A program made the position numbers and the translations under genes. Positions 46,560 through 59,627 of a stretch of 64,000 nucleotides of DNA are shown piece after piece (the stretch's first letter is position 1; every line of letters begins with the position of its first letter). The stretch is from Psoroptes ovis (Eukaryota; Arthropoda; Arachnida; Sarcoptiformes; Psoroptidae), in contig PQWQ01000005.1 of NCBI GenBank assembly GCA_002943765.1, positions 434,001-498,000 on the forward strand. The letters run 5' to 3'. A model generated the notes under the pieces. It ran no database searches and was not told where the DNA came from. It saw only the letters and a list, made by a program, of their open reading frames with translations.

Positions 46560-49500
46560 CATTTTTTACAGCAAAATAAACACGAGTAGCGGCATACTGT
46601 CGAAATAGTCACGATTTTTTTTCGAGCGGCAAAATTTTGTATTGAAAATTTTGAAAAATTTAAAGTTTACTTTTGAACCGGAAGATGGCAGCACTAGTTT
46701 CATTCAAAGAATTCGAATTTTTAAAATTCAAAATTTTTAATGTGGAAATTGAATTTGCTTTCACAAAATTAAAACAATTAATCTCATTTTGTCATTAAAA
46801 TAATTTGAGCTATAATCCTTTGATTATATGAGACAGAGAAAATTCTCGGAATTTCTCGAATTTTTAAATGTCAACAGTGGATTTTACAGTGGAATAAACA
46901 ATCAATGGGCAAAGATGGCAATGACAATTCATGGAAAATTAAATTTTTCCGAAATGTCAAATGGCTGAAATCCAGGTGAATGTTTGAGTTTATCTCACCT
47001 GAAAACTAATGCAGATGCAAGTCACGAGATGCAATCAAAATGCAGCTTACACAGAGGCCAAAGGACCAAGGACCAAAGACCTCGACATTGGCATTGACAT
47101 CAGCAAATAAAAAACACAAACAATCAAATCTCATAAATCTTGAAGAAAAGAAAAATAATTTTCTCACACTCTTAGACACTTGAAAATACTTTGAAACATC
47201 ATCATTCAATGACATAATTTTGGGCCAAGCTATCTTCGAGATCAAAGATGTCCGTTGAGGTCTTGGTCTTTGTTCAAAAATTTTTTGGCAAACAAAAGAA
47301 AATTTCAAAAAAAAATTTGATGCTTCAAGGTCAAGATGTGTGTTTGTGTTTGTGTAAGACTATAGGTGTTCACCTTTTAAAAATAATTTTTCCCATGGAA
47401 AAATGGCGAAAAAATTCAATTAATTATTTTTGACGGTTATTTTTACTGCAACAGCAGCAGCATCTTATAAGGTATACCTTACCTTACCTCATACCTTAGA
47501 CCTTACCGATGCGCAACGGTCCACAGGGTCAAGGTTTTCAACGATGCTTTGAACAATTCAATGAAAAGTGAAATTTTCCCATGATCAACATCAATCGGGT
47601 ATCTCGGCATCGTTGCGCATTACGATGCTGATGATGTACCACGACATAGTGTGGCCCGGTAGCACAGCAGTGAAATAAGGCGGTGTTCACCGATGAAATT
47701 TAAAATTTCAAACGATAACAAGGCGGGTAATTCACATGGCAGTGTTACCTTGATGTACGAGGCTCTTACCTTAAGGTACTAGGCCTCTACCTGAAACACT
47801 CATACAGGTAATACGAACTAATAATTACGGGTAAAATTGAAACTGCTCGGGAGAGAAAATTTCTACGGGAATCGACGAGAAACCGAAATTTTTTCGGAAC
47901 CATTCGACGATGATCAATGATCGAATGAACATCGAACGAAATTGAAATTGAATTAAATTTAATTCAATTTCAAATTTGAATCGTCCACATTACACGTGTT
48001 TGATAATGTTTTCAGCTGAAAAATGTTAAAATTCATTTCAAATCAATTCATCTTAAATGTGTAAGAGCATTCCAATCATCAATAGCAATCAATTAATTGG
48101 AATATTCCAAAATTTTGAAATTTATCATCAAAGAAAATTATTTTTTGGTCGATTATCATCTCGCCGACCATACACATGGGCCATAATGGACCAAAATTCA
48201 ACATTATTGGAAATGTAAATACACACATCAAATGATTCAATAATCTAATCTTCAATCTTCAATGATAAACTTGAAATAATTTGAAATTTGTATGAATAAA
48301 TATGAAGACTCAATGGTCAATGAATCAAACCCACAATGAATGAATGAATGAATGATCAATCGAAACGAAATGAATCGAAATTCAAAATTCACAATTCAAA
48401 CTGTTTCATATTTATAATTGTACAGCTTCATTTATATTGAATAATTTGATCAATATCATCATAATCAATCGAATTCATCGAATAACCAATCGAATGTTTG
48501 GATCGATTCATTCATATATAACAACAACAACATCTAAATCGACGACAACACTAAAGATTTGGGTAATTTTCAAAATTCGGTAATCATTGGCCATAATGTC
48601 CATCGAATTTCGTTGAAACAATGTTCGATGGACAATAGCACATTGTTACGGTACAGTAAACATCGATTGAACAATCTGAAAATTTTGGATGCGGCCAACG
48701 AATGAAAACATGATGCTTGGAACAATTTCAAAGCTTTCAATGTTTTTATTACAATGCCACTGCTCCCGAAATTTGGTGAAATTTTCGAATGTTCCAAAAT
48801 TGATGCCAAAGAGCCAAGAGCCGAGATTCGACAGAATTCAAATACGAATGAATGAACAGCTCCGAAGATCGACCAAAATTGATGCGGCCATCTTCTGCTC
48901 AACAAAAGGAGTGGAGATGTTGGCTGATGGTGTTCGTTGTTGATGCATCTGACAGACCCTACAACAACAACAACAACAGAATCAAAAACAAAGTGAATCT
49001 CTGAATCATTCGAAAATCGAATTATACAAGAGATTTGCAGAATTGCAGAATGGAATTTTGCAAATCGAGAACCTTCTTTGTAAGAGGTATGTATCTTTGG
49101 ATGTATTTATTACACCCATTCAATATATATATACCAATGAATTCTCATATATCACACAACAACAGCATCACCGAGATATAACCAATGTTGTCGGTGGTGG
49201 TCGGCGGGCCAGACAGATATGCTGCTTGGCCGTTGTTTTTCGGTAGTTTTTTCATGGCCAATGGCCAATCCCGAGCCAGATTCGGGCATCATCGAGGCTT
49301 GTATTCGTTTTCTACGAATGAAATCGTGGTCATATTGTTAAGTTATGATGATGAATTGAAATTTTGTTGTTGTGATTCGAAATCACTGAGAGAAATAATC
49401 AATTGAAAATGGATCACTTTGATTTGTATGTGTATTTGTTTGTGTGTTTTGTGTATTTTGTGGTTTATGAATTCACTTTTTTTTTGATGTATTTCAATAT

Positions 49501-49864
49501 ATTCAATATGTATGCAAGTGTTTTGTTGTTGTTTGTGTCTTGAAAGTATCTTAGATTATTTACCGAATTTCTACTGATTGAAAATCAAGATTCTTGATGA
49601 TTTCTTCGAATCAAAATCGAACGAATATTTTGACACGTTTTTTCTTTGGGTGCTTTGATTCGAAATCAGCCCAAATTCAAATGTCTTGAATTATTCAAAT
49701 TTAAGTCAATTCTTCAATGATCTTTGATCATTATCGGCTAATCTGCAGCAATTTTGAATTAATTTCAATCAATTAATCAGCTCAAATCAATCAAATCAGC
49801 CAAGAATTTGATTCGAATCATCAACCATCATTTACTAATCAGATCTGCTATCATCTTTTGATTG

Positions 49865-49945
49865 TAGCTCAGAAGGCGTTCGAAATTTTTTTTTCAAAAT
49901 TTCAAATTAGTTGAAAATAAAAATGAATTAATCGCCTTCGAGCTA
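49865..49945. repeat. Imperfect inverted repeat / hairpin
   Basis: Left arm TAGCTCAGAAGGCG (49865-49878) and right arm CGCCTTCGAGCTA (49933-49945) pair over 13 bp with one bulged A, separated by ~54 bp of A/T-rich sequence. It could be a stem-loop RNA or a small mobile-element remnant; no other copy was noticed in the window. Confidence 0.45.
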
Positions 49946-51050
49946 TGATCAATAGTTGAATAGTTGGATAAATAAATATTTAAATAAATAAATGAATGAT
50001 TGAATCAATCAATGATATTTGACCTCAATTTGTACAATTAATCGATCGATCAATATATGTGTGGAAATATCTTAAGATTATTATTGTTATTGTCAATACC
50101 TGAAATAAGAAAACAAGCAAACACGGGTAACGAAAATCCAACATATGGTCACATATTCGTTCAGTGAATCATTCGACAATATCGAAATCGATTTACCCGG
50201 TATGTATTGTGCTTTATTCACATTTTTGTACGTGTTTGCATTTGAACAAGGACTGAATACATATGGCACATACCTTGGCAATAAAAATGGAAAGTACATA
50301 TCTATTAATATACAGGTATACACCCTATGTACCAATGCCAAATACACACCGATACACAGGTAACGTATGACTAAATGGTTCATGATAACATTAAAATATT
50401 GTCATAAAATTCAAGGTAATGTAAATACATTTCAATAAATTTCAATACAAACTTAACGTTTAATAATTCTAATTAATGTATAATCTTCTCTATTTTTTCC
50501 ATGATTTCTTTGAGAAAATATTGACAAAATGGCCGGGACCTTACATACCACCATACACCCAGTCTAAAATCATCATTGATCATCAATCAAAGCCATCATA
50601 GTAAGCTTCGGTCGATCGGTCGGCTGGTTCAAGGTCCAATTGGATTGCTTTTATTTCATTGAATATTAATACTCATCAAAAAAAAGGTTCAAGAGCTCGA
50701 ATGTTTGAGCTTGAAATTCTCAGGTCCAAATGGTCAAATTTTAATACAAATGAATATATTTTTACTTCGTATTTTTGGCTCTCATACATAAACAAATCAT
50801 CAATCATTCAATTTGAATTGAATTCGAACGTTTTGCAAAAATTCAATTACAATTCGATGGCCATTCAATATTTGGGCGATGTGAAATATGATTAATGATT
50901 TTTCACCTGAAATCACCAGTGAAAACACACCTTATATCCGCTCATATATTCGCCAATACTGGTCAAAATGTTCGATAATATGCATTCGAATGATTTGAAT
51001 TCATAAAAATCTTCCGATACGTGGTGATCAAATCGAATCAAATGGAATAA

Positions 51051-54000
51051 TCAATCATCATTCGACCATGGTGGATATAGCCGTTTCATTATTTGATATA
51101 ATATCGTTAATTTTGTATATGAATCAATTGTTGATTCATAATAATAATTATCATCGTTATTGTAATTGTTGCTCATAATAAATTCATTTACATCATCGTT
51201 CAATGCTTGTTCGTGTTCATGATGATCATCATTGATCTGGATTGATTTGGCGCTGAAAAAATCATCAAAATTTGTAATTTGATTCATATGATCTTCGAAT
51301 AAATATTGGACATTGTTTTTGTTGTGATTGAGAGTTATCGGGGTACGACGTATACAATCGAATGATAATAAATAATGTAACAGTTCCCACAATTGAACTG
51401 GTGATAGATTTCGATGAAATTGTTGCCGTAATTGTTCGAATGTCATACCGAATGTTTGATTTGAATCGATCGATAAATAATCGATAATCGTTGTGAATAA
51501 TAGAAATAATATTTGAATATTTACGGTGCCGTTTGGATATTTCCATACACAAGGAATGAAATAACAATTGATCATACGTTTCAGCGAGCATCGAGATAGT
51601 TGAAATAGATTATCAACATTCAAATCAAGATTACGACAAGATTGTACTAGCCAATATCGAAGGTATTCATAATGTATCCATATTCGTTGTCGAATACCGA
51701 CACCAAACAGTAGCCGATAGTGTTGACAATCGAATAGAAAATCAATGATATTCGATTCATTATCGATTGAATCAATGGAATTTTGCTGGAAAAATATCGA
51801 TATTTCTTCGGCCGTACGGCCAAATTCTTTACGAATTCGAATAAATTGAAGCAATTCGTGGATAAATAGACCATTATCGATACGATAACTTGTCGATAAT
51901 TTTTCTTCATAAACTTTTAATTGTTCGGTGGAATGGTGGATTGAATTCTGATCAAATATTTGTGATCTGATTCGAAAATGATACAAGAATTTCTCATACA
52001 TACAATGGATTCGATTATTTATGCTCAAAATTTGATGATTCGTGCTTGAATATTTTTGTTCAATTTGTACATTACAATGTATGACTGACATTTCATCGGC
52101 AATCGATGATGATGTATTTTGCTTCGACATCGATTGTCTACGATCCTCATCATCGGTGATCGTCGAAAGATTTTGATTCATCGTACGATTCAACATGATC
52201 ATACCACGTGCATTTGTTCGCGATGGTAGTGATGAACGATTATTATTATTAATCGTCTTATCACTACGTTTGTAGGAAATGAAATTCTCAGGTATTTGTA
52301 TGGGGAAACGTATTTCATTCAACATTTGCAATGGTATTAATTGATTTTCTTGCGGCTGTTGTTGATGCTGATGATGGTCAGGTATCGATGATTTATCGAT
52401 TATTGATTGATTATCGATGGTACCAGATGATGAATTCAGCGCATTACAACAAATATTTTCAACAAATTGAAGAGAATTAATAATCGTATTATTATTATCG
52501 ATTATAATCGTTGATATGGATTGATCATTGTCCATGATTTGCTGAAATTTCATATCATAATTATGATAATTACAAAGTAGCGGACGATAAAATTGTTGTG
52601 TTAGCTTATATGCACAATAAGCAAATGATTTTGAATATTTGGCCACATCATTCGAATTTGAATTCGATGTTGATGATCGAGATATCAATCGTTTATTGTA
52701 GCTAATGAGTCGATAGCGGATCATACGTTTAATGATCAATTTCACTAGGTTTTGTGGAAATTTTTTGAAAGTACCACGAAAAATCGTTCGCAAATATATT
52801 CGTTTAATATATTTTTCAGTTGATGAACAATATTTTTGTTGAATAATCCGATTCGTATCATTACCATTGGTTCGATTGTTTTTATTTTGACTAAAATAAT
52901 GTAAATGAAATGAAAACAGCGATGATATCAACACGTTTGTCATTAAATAACCATGAATGTCATAATAATTCTTAATATCTTGATAATATTCTTCAGCATC
53001 GGACAGTTCTGGATCGATAATGTCGTATTGGGATCGAATATCATCGAATGTCAAGCTTCGATCATATCTTGGTGGCAAATCAGCTGATATTTGTTCCTTA
53101 GGGCCAGTATTGCTAATGAAATATTCAGTATCGAGAAATTGATATGATACAATACGTGGTAGTAGCTGTATGAATAGCTGGTCTTTGTCCAATTTATCAT
53201 CGGCGGGGCCATCTTTGTTTTCTTGTAATTCTTGTAGCCACGAATTAAAATTTGCTTGCAGTTCCATTTTACAAATCATCAAAATACGTTTAATATGTTT
53301 TTGTTGCATCAATCGAACAATACGGTGGATACATGAACCGGCGGTCTTATTTTTCGATTGTCGACCACAATATCTGATCATTGATTCGATAATTTTTTGT
53401 GAATGTACCAAAAATCGTCGGGTATATGGTACATCAAGCAATTCTGACAAGAGTCGACACCTAAGTAGGAAACAATCTTCATCATATGACCATTGGATTC
53501 GAATCCCACTGCTTTTCTTCGATTTTTTCACCGTATTCGATTCGATATTTACATTATCATCAAGGGTTTTCAAAGGTATTTTGACCGCTAACGATTTGCT
53601 GGTCGACACCTTTTCCACCCTGATGCGTTTACGTTTAAATTCGCTAAGATTTTGTTTACGTTTACGTCGATGTATCAACTGTTTCGAACATTTATCTTCA
53701 TAACGTTTCATAGCGTTTGCATAGTAACGAGATTGATTTGAATTCATATTCAATTGATGAATATTGATTTGTTCAGCATCGAACAAGCATCGATCACAAA
53801 CACTATTATCAGCTGATTTTAATTGATGATTTTCACAAAGATGATCATAAACAGTTGCTACGAATCGATCAAAATCATTGAGATTATTGAAATAATATTC
53901 AATCATTGATGATTCGTCTTCCGTTACATTCAAATGATCATTATCATTCGAATATTTTTTAATCAATAAAAATCGATTTAATCGATAACGATATCGAAAT

Positions 54001-57000
54001 GAAATTTTTTTGTCCAAATATTTGGTTTCAAAATCTTCAAGTAACAGGGTTACCAAACCCATTTGTTGTAGTAATTGCAGTGAATCAATCAAATCAATAG
54101 GTGCACGACGATTTTGGAGCAGATATGAACGCATTATCGGTGGTATTTGTGCGAGGGTCAAGTTTTTTTTCAAAGGATCATTCAAATATCCATGTAGTTC
54201 AGGTATTTTAAATCGAATCGTTACGATATTACGATAAATAGTCAATGGGACATACGGTAATATGTCGACGATTGAAAAACTTTGTTCTAAAAAGTGGAAA
54301 TCGATAGAAATCAGTTGAAAATTATTGAATCAAATCATTTTAAATAAGATTAACTTACGTAGAAACGGTAATTTCGGTACATTTTTTTGCCATTCATTTT
54401 CATCGGGTCTATCGCAAACATCTTGGACATTATTTTCTTTGTCCAAAGATCGAAGATCACCGCCATTATTATCATCGATCAATATGTAAAACAAGAAACG
54501 ATACAAATCGAATATTTTATCCAATTTCGAATGATGACATTGATAATAATGGGCCGATATTGATGGACAATATTGTAGATTGGACATAATTTCTAATGCT
54601 TCACTAGCCAAATCAGTCTGGTCATTTTGAAATGATTGATCGAAATCATTATGATGATCATCAGAATCATTATGATGATTGGTGTGTCCCAATAATAGCG
54701 ATCGATTCGAATTCAAATCAATTTTACCATTCAAATCTGAATTCGAACCGGTTCTGTCCACACATTTTATGACCGAATCTTGTAGCAAATCAATCGGATA
54801 ACGGCCAAACCAAACAAAACGTGAACGTAATCGAAAATGTTCAACAAGATTATCGGCCAGTGGTGATTGATTGTGACCATTTAGATAAATAACATAATAA
54901 CTATTACGATAATGTTGATTATAATTGAGGCTAAAATGTAACAATTTCAGCTGATTTCGATCAACTAAATGATTTAATAATCTGATCACTGATTTTACAT
55001 CGATTCGATTCGATAGCGTTGATGATGATGAATTTGAATTCAGCTTGGAATTCGCTGAGTTATTTTCCTTGGTGATAATAAATCTACGAATCCAAACAAA
55101 ACCATCACAAATACGTAACCGGCTCATATATTCCAATATAAGCTGCAGCCGTTGTTGAAATACAACATCAATGATTTGCTGTTGTTGTTGTAGTTGTGAT
55201 TGAGTTGATGATAATAATAATCGATTGTTGGACACCATCGATAAATTATCATTTCGAATTGGTTGATCAAATTTAGCTTCGAACATATGAATCGATTGTC
55301 GACCAATACGCTTAACGGTGAATACGATTTTCTTTGTTTCTTGCATATTTCTAACGATTAGCCGTATGACATTGATTGGTAAATCGAATAATTTGACCAT
55401 TTTTTTCTTCGAACATGGGCCATATCTCGAAAGAAATTTAAGGATACGATCTTCAAGATAAATGTGTATTTGTTGCAGTTTTGGCAGCGATAATCTTAGC
55501 TTTTCTCCGTTGTTATTGTTGTTCAATGATATACAATGGTACTGTAGATTTGGAGTCAAAAATTGTCGCCGAAAACGATTATTGCAGATAAAGGATTGCA
55601 TTGATTTGACTTTGAATGTTTCAGAGCGTTTAACGACCTGCGTCGTAGGTGAAGATGTACCCGTAACTTCGTTCGATTCATTATCATCAGAGTTGATCAT
55701 CGGATCATCAATCGAACACTGATCATCTTCGGTGAACGATGATCGTTGATCATCATCGATCAGCGTTTTACCGTTGAAAAATTTCGCATAATCAAATTTC
55801 GGTGCATAATCATTGATCATTGATAATGGATCATCTTGATCATCATCCACATCGATTAAATGATCAATAAAATATCGATCGCTGCTTTTAGATTGATCAA
55901 CCAAATCATAATCATCATCATCATCATCATATTCATCTTCAATTGCCATTAATAAATCATTCATATCATCATCATCTTGATTTACTTTTAAATCATTATG
56001 ATGATTATTACCATTGCTGTGGTGATTATCAGGATCATCACTTTGGTCATTATCGTCTTCATCATCATCATCATCATCACTGGCGTTGTTCGATTTCGAA
56101 TCTTTTCCCGCCATATTCGAAGTGCTGGAATTCATTCGAAAAAAATCTTCATAATCCAATAAATGATCATTGATGCTTCGTAAATATTCTAATCGGTATC
56201 CATTGTTGCTGGTATCACTGGATGTAGCACCATCCGATGTATTATCACCATTATTATGTTCGATCAATCGGAAAAATTGCGAATAACGTTCGAATATACG
56301 ACGTAATACTTTAATGAGAATAACTTTAATTTGAAATTCTTCGAGCATAAAGCTGCGTAATACTTCATCGTTGAACGACATACATTGTGTTTGCTGTTTA
56401 CGAAATAAACGAGATAATCTGATCATTTTCACATCCAACATGTGTGATGATTTCGGAGCGAAACGTGGTAAATATGATACATGTGCTTGTGATATTTGAT
56501 TACGTTTAATTTTGAATAATGTTGTCATAATCATTATGATCAAATGTTGACTAATGAGTAGTTTACGATAATAATAAAATGATGCATTCATTTTACGATC
56601 CAAATATCTTGGTGCTTCTTTACCGAAATTTATTTCACCATACCAACGTTTAGTGCCGATCGATTCCAGTATCAAATAACATTCGGGTTTTACATTTTTA
56701 TATTCATACCAACGTTCAGGGCCTAATAATGCAGCCGAACGTAATTGTTGTGATGCAACTACGACGATTTTTCGTAATTGTTTCGAATATTTTCGTTGGA
56801 AATCATCGAATGTTTGTAAATCACGATCTTTGAGTAGTTTTTCGGTGATATTCAGACGTTCGTAATAATCTGAACATGATCCGTATACGATTTCATTGCT
56901 CGGATTCGGTTTAACACCGATAACAGGTGGATAAAGATTATCTGGTATTTGTGAATCATCAACCAATAATGTACCGGTTTGTTCCATTGTATGTTGATTA

Positions 57001-57336
57001 CGATCATATAGCTGTACGATTGGTTGTTCATCATTGCTCAAATAGAATTGTATCGTTCCTATGATTGAAACATTGAATTAATTAAGCAGCCATTATCGGA
57101 ATTAAATCAGTACCTTTTTCCGATTCTTTTCGACATACACGCCATACATAATCGTGTATCAATGTTCCATCTTTATCATCTTGGTCGATGGTGAATAATT
57201 TCGATTCACCAATCGATTGTTGATAACGATCACGATCATTTAAACGTATCCACAACGAATCGAATGTAATGCCACGTAAACCTTCGAGAGCGATTTCATC
57301 CAACAGCGCTGTGTATGTTGTCCACGATGAATTCAT
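51051..57336 (-). CDS. GTF3C1: General transcription factor 3C polypeptide 1 (TFIIIC220), B-block binding subunit
   Basis: Three exons, 57336..57114, 57058..54359 and 54286..51051 (55- and 72-bp introns, GT-AG, in phase), 2,052 residues, close to the human length. The largest TFIIIC subunit recognises the B-box of tRNA and other Pol III genes in the nucleus. The N terminus (LLDEIALEGLRGITFDSLWIRL) and GTIQFYLS...YGSCSDYYERLNIT match the animal protein. Winged-helix B-block modules (ILKFLSRYGPCSKKKMVKLFDLP) follow acidic Asp-rich spacers. Further on are LHGYLNDPLKKN, KRIRVEK...IRIQWSYDEDCFLLRCRLLSE (Myb/SANT-like region) and a C-terminal WKYPNGTVNIQILFLL...LWELLHYLLSFDCIRR, as in GTF3C1. The two largest exons are 2.7 and 3.2 kb. 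An AGATGGC motif lies ~100 bp upstream of the ATG. Confidence 0.93.
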
Positions 57337-57430
57337 TGTGTTTAAATACCAAAAATTTGATTTTTTTCAAATTTTGAAATTTAGAAATTGAAAGTTGTCA
57401 CATGTTCAAAATGTAAACAAACAAAATTCA

Positions 57431-57440
57431 ACGCCATCTA
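57431..57440 (-). promoter_or_regulatory. AGATGGCG promoter-like motif upstream of GTF3C1
   Basis: Minus strand reads TAGATGGCGT, 95-104 bp before the GTF3C1 start. Same core as 58412-58424 and 34685-34698. Confidence 0.45.
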
Positions 57441-57751
57441 TCGAAAAATTTTAGAATCAAATTTTCTTTATTTACATTTTTTTTAATTTTGAAAATTATA
57501 AATAATTATAATCCTTTGAGAACTATCAATATATTTTGATATTTTGTAATATAATTCAATGATCAATCAAAGAAATAATAAGGTATGAATGAGTAAATAT
57601 ATGATAATATGGAAAAAAACAAACAAATTAAAACATTTTTTCAAGCAAAGATCGGAAAACATTCGAAATTGACTATAGACTCTTGATTAATTGATGCATA
57701 TTTGAATTCTGGAATTGAACAATTGATTGATTTGACTTGTTTTGGCAAAAT

Positions 57752-58240
57752 TTATGATTTAGTTGTCAAAACCAGCGCAACAATCAAACCATACAGACCA
57801 AGGACTTCGGCAAAAATCAATACCAAAATCATACCGACAAATAAGCGTGGCTGCTGGGCTGTACCACGTACACCAGCATCGCCAACCAATCCGATTGCAT
57901 AACCAGCAGCTAAACCAGCAAAACCGACCGATAATCCGCTGCCCATATGAAGAAAACCATTATACAATGAATACCCGCCATCTTTACCGCCTGGTTTGAT
58001 ATTGTTAGCAATCAAAGCAGCTACAACTAGGCCATAAATGGCAATAATACCGGCCATAACAACTGGAATGATTGATTTCATAATCAATTCTGGACGCATT
58101 ACGGCCATTGATGAGATACCGATACCGGATTTTGCTGTACCATATGCAGCACCCATCGAACTAAATATCATGGCTGCTGCACAGCCCATTACACCAAAAA
58201 ATGGTCCATAAATTGGTTTCAATTCTTCCGTGGAACTCAT
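57752..58240 (-). CDS. V-type H+-ATPase 16-kDa proteolipid subunit c
   Basis: Single exon, 162 residues, four membrane helices from two fused c-like hairpins. It forms the rotating c-ring of the V0 sector that carries protons across endomembranes. Seen: YGPFFGVMGCAAAMIFSSMGAAYGTAKSG (helix 1 region), PELIMKSIIPVVMAGIIAIYGLVVA, GAGLSVG-like SGLSVGFAGLAAGYAIG, and the proton-carrying Glu145 in VLIFAEVLGLYGLIVAL. Sequence and length are almost those of insect and vertebrate ATP6V0C. It lies upstream of GTF3C1 on the same strand and head-to-head with the hydrolase gene (271 bp between ATGs). Confidence 0.98.
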   Translation of the reverse strand: MSSTEELKPIYGPFFGVMGCAAAMIFSSMGAAYGTAKSGIGISSMAVMRPELIMKSIIPVVMAGIIAIYGLVVAALIANNIKPGGKDGGYSLYNGFLHMGSGLSVGFAGLAAGYAIGLVGDAGVRGTAQQPRLFVGMILVLIFAEVLGLYGLIVALVLTTKS

Positions 58241-58511
58241 GATGTTTTTGATGAATTTTTGAATTGAATTCTTGAGACGACAAACGATAATTGATTCGAT
58301 AACTCAAATATAATAAATTAATCAAAATACACAAAACACCTCTTCAAAAAAACATGAGCAAAGTAAAAATATTGGGTTTTAAAAAATATCTAAAAATAGC
58401 AAAAGTCAATAATAGATGGCGCTACTGTGTTTGTTTATCTTAGGTCATCACAGTGTACCTTTAAATCTCAGGGATTTTTTTTTTGAAAAATTCAAATTCA
58501 ATTTAAAAATT
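58241..58511. promoter_or_regulatory. Short bidirectional promoter region, V-ATPase c (-) / hydrolase (+)
   Basis: 271 bp between divergent ATGs. It contains TAGATGGCGCTAC (58412-58424), 88-100 bp before the preferred hydrolase ATG. A second core GGTCATCACAGTG follows at 58443-58455. Both transcripts must start within or near this segment. Confidence 0.5.
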
Positions 58512-59627
58512 ATGATTATTCAAAGAATTTCAAACAGATTACTTATAAATGTATCGAAATCAAAATTATCAACAATTGTCAATAATAACAATGGCAACGA
58601 AGCCTATAGAAAACATTTGAAAACCCTTAAATTTCGTACATGTCGAAATATTTACTCGAAATTACGGCAAGAATCGTCATCAAAATTTTTATATAAAAAT
58701 TCACCTGATGATGGATTGGACATCAGTCTTGAATACATCGATACAAGACCAGTTACTTGTGATAATAATAATCGACTAAAAACAATCGTAGCCATACATG
58801 GTACAGCTGATACATATCAAACATTCATACCGTTTATCAAACATTTTGAAAGCAATGAAAATGTACGATTGATAGTACCTACACTGCCTGATTATAGCTA
58901 TACAAGAGCCACTAATTTTAAATTTTGGCATTTAAGTATCGAGAAATATTGTGTTATGAATGATTTCTTCAGATTAATCAATGTTGATCGAATTGATTGT
59001 TTCGTCGGTCATTCATATGGTGCTGAAACAATAATGACATTCGTGGATAATCAATTATCGAAAAATGATTCGAACAATGTAATGACCAGATCGATAATTA
59101 TGTTGGCACCACAATTATTACTTGATGATGGATTTAAGCTGAGAAGATTTGAATTTATTTCAAAAACGCTGTTGGCATTGTCAAAGTCAGCGCTTATGAC
59201 CAATATATTGAATAGTCTTCGTATTTATGAATCAAAATTTATACCATTTAAATTCAAACATGTGGATCAATTGTTTTACTTGTCAACAATTGCGGTTGAT
59301 CGCAGTGCAATCAATGGAATGGCGGCGAAAATTGACCGGTGGAAATCATCTTCAATACCGACTTATATAATATTTTCATCTGATGAACAAATCATCAGGG
59401 AAAAAGCCCGGAAAAAACTTGACAAGTTGCTCGAAATCGATCCGGATAAAACAATCCTGATTGATCATGAAGATGATCCGCAGCGGATTAGTCAGAATAA
59501 TTTAAAACTCATCAATCAAACTGATACAGTTATCAAAAAACTCATAGTAACAGGTGGTAAACATTTTCCACATAATAAATCACCAAATATCATAAGCTAT
59601 TTAATTGAAAAACTCATTAATCAATGA
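58512..59627 (+). CDS. Alpha/beta-hydrolase-fold protein, possibly mitochondrial
   Basis: 371 residues from the ATG at 58512. An in-frame ATG at 58416 is rejected because it lies inside the promoter-like motif AGATGGCGCTAC and would add a non-conserved hydrophobic leader. The chosen N terminus (MIIQRISNRLLINVSKSKLS) is basic and amphipathic with no acids, like a mitochondrial targeting peptide. Seen: a beta-strand/oxyanion segment TIVAIHGTADTYQTF (~91-105), nucleophile elbow VGHSYGAE with Ser168 (GxSxG), a cap region rich in aromatic/basic residues, and a late His in VTGGKHFPH. The catalytic acid is probably an Asp/Glu in FSSDEQ. Substrate is unknown; serine esterase, lipase or epoxide-hydrolase-like roles are possible. 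Single exon. Confidence 0.8.
   Translation: MIIQRISNRLLINVSKSKLSTIVNNNNGNEAYRKHLKTLKFRTCRNIYSKLRQESSSKFLYKNSPDDGLDISLEYIDTRPVTCDNNNRLKTIVAIHGTADTYQTFIPFIKHFESNENVRLIVPTLPDYSYTRATNFKFWHLSIEKYCVMNDFFRLINVDRIDCFVGHSYGAETIMTFVDNQLSKNDSNNVMTRSIIMLAPQLLLDDGFKLRRFEFISKTLLALSKSALMTNILNSLRIYESKFIPFKFKHVDQLFYLSTIAVDRSAINGMAAKIDRWKSSSIPTYIIFSSDEQIIREKARKKLDKLLEIDPDKTILIDHEDDPQRISQNNLKLINQTDTVIKKLIVTGGKHFPHNKSPNIISYLIEKLINQ

Larger units (their letters stand above)
46492..51050. other. Long intergenic region, no gene seen
   Basis: 4.6 kb without a convincing gene. It contains a third palindrome copy (46546-46559), AGATGGC motifs without a recognised downstream gene (46681-46697, 46905-46915), and a less AT-rich stretch with inverted repeats (47440-47830). 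An imperfect hairpin is at 49865-49945, and simple repeats occur (GAAT tract ~48338-48352, TG-rich 49430-49460). Frames up to 111 codons (48570-48905) lack motifs. The 3' end abuts the GTF3C1 stop region. Confidence 0.55.

Noticed and set aside
48570..48905. 111-codon minus-strand frame in the 46.5-51 kb gap
   Set aside because: Overlapped by an equally long plus frame (48689-48943), no motif, no codon-usage signal; treated as chance.
51265..51591. Overlapping minus-strand frames inside GTF3C1
   Set aside because: Shadow frames of the long GTF3C1 exon without independent support.
58416..58511. Upstream in-frame start for the alpha/beta hydrolase
   Set aside because: The ATG is part of the promoter-like motif and the added residues look untranslated (T-run encoded Phe residues); kept only as a possible isoform.
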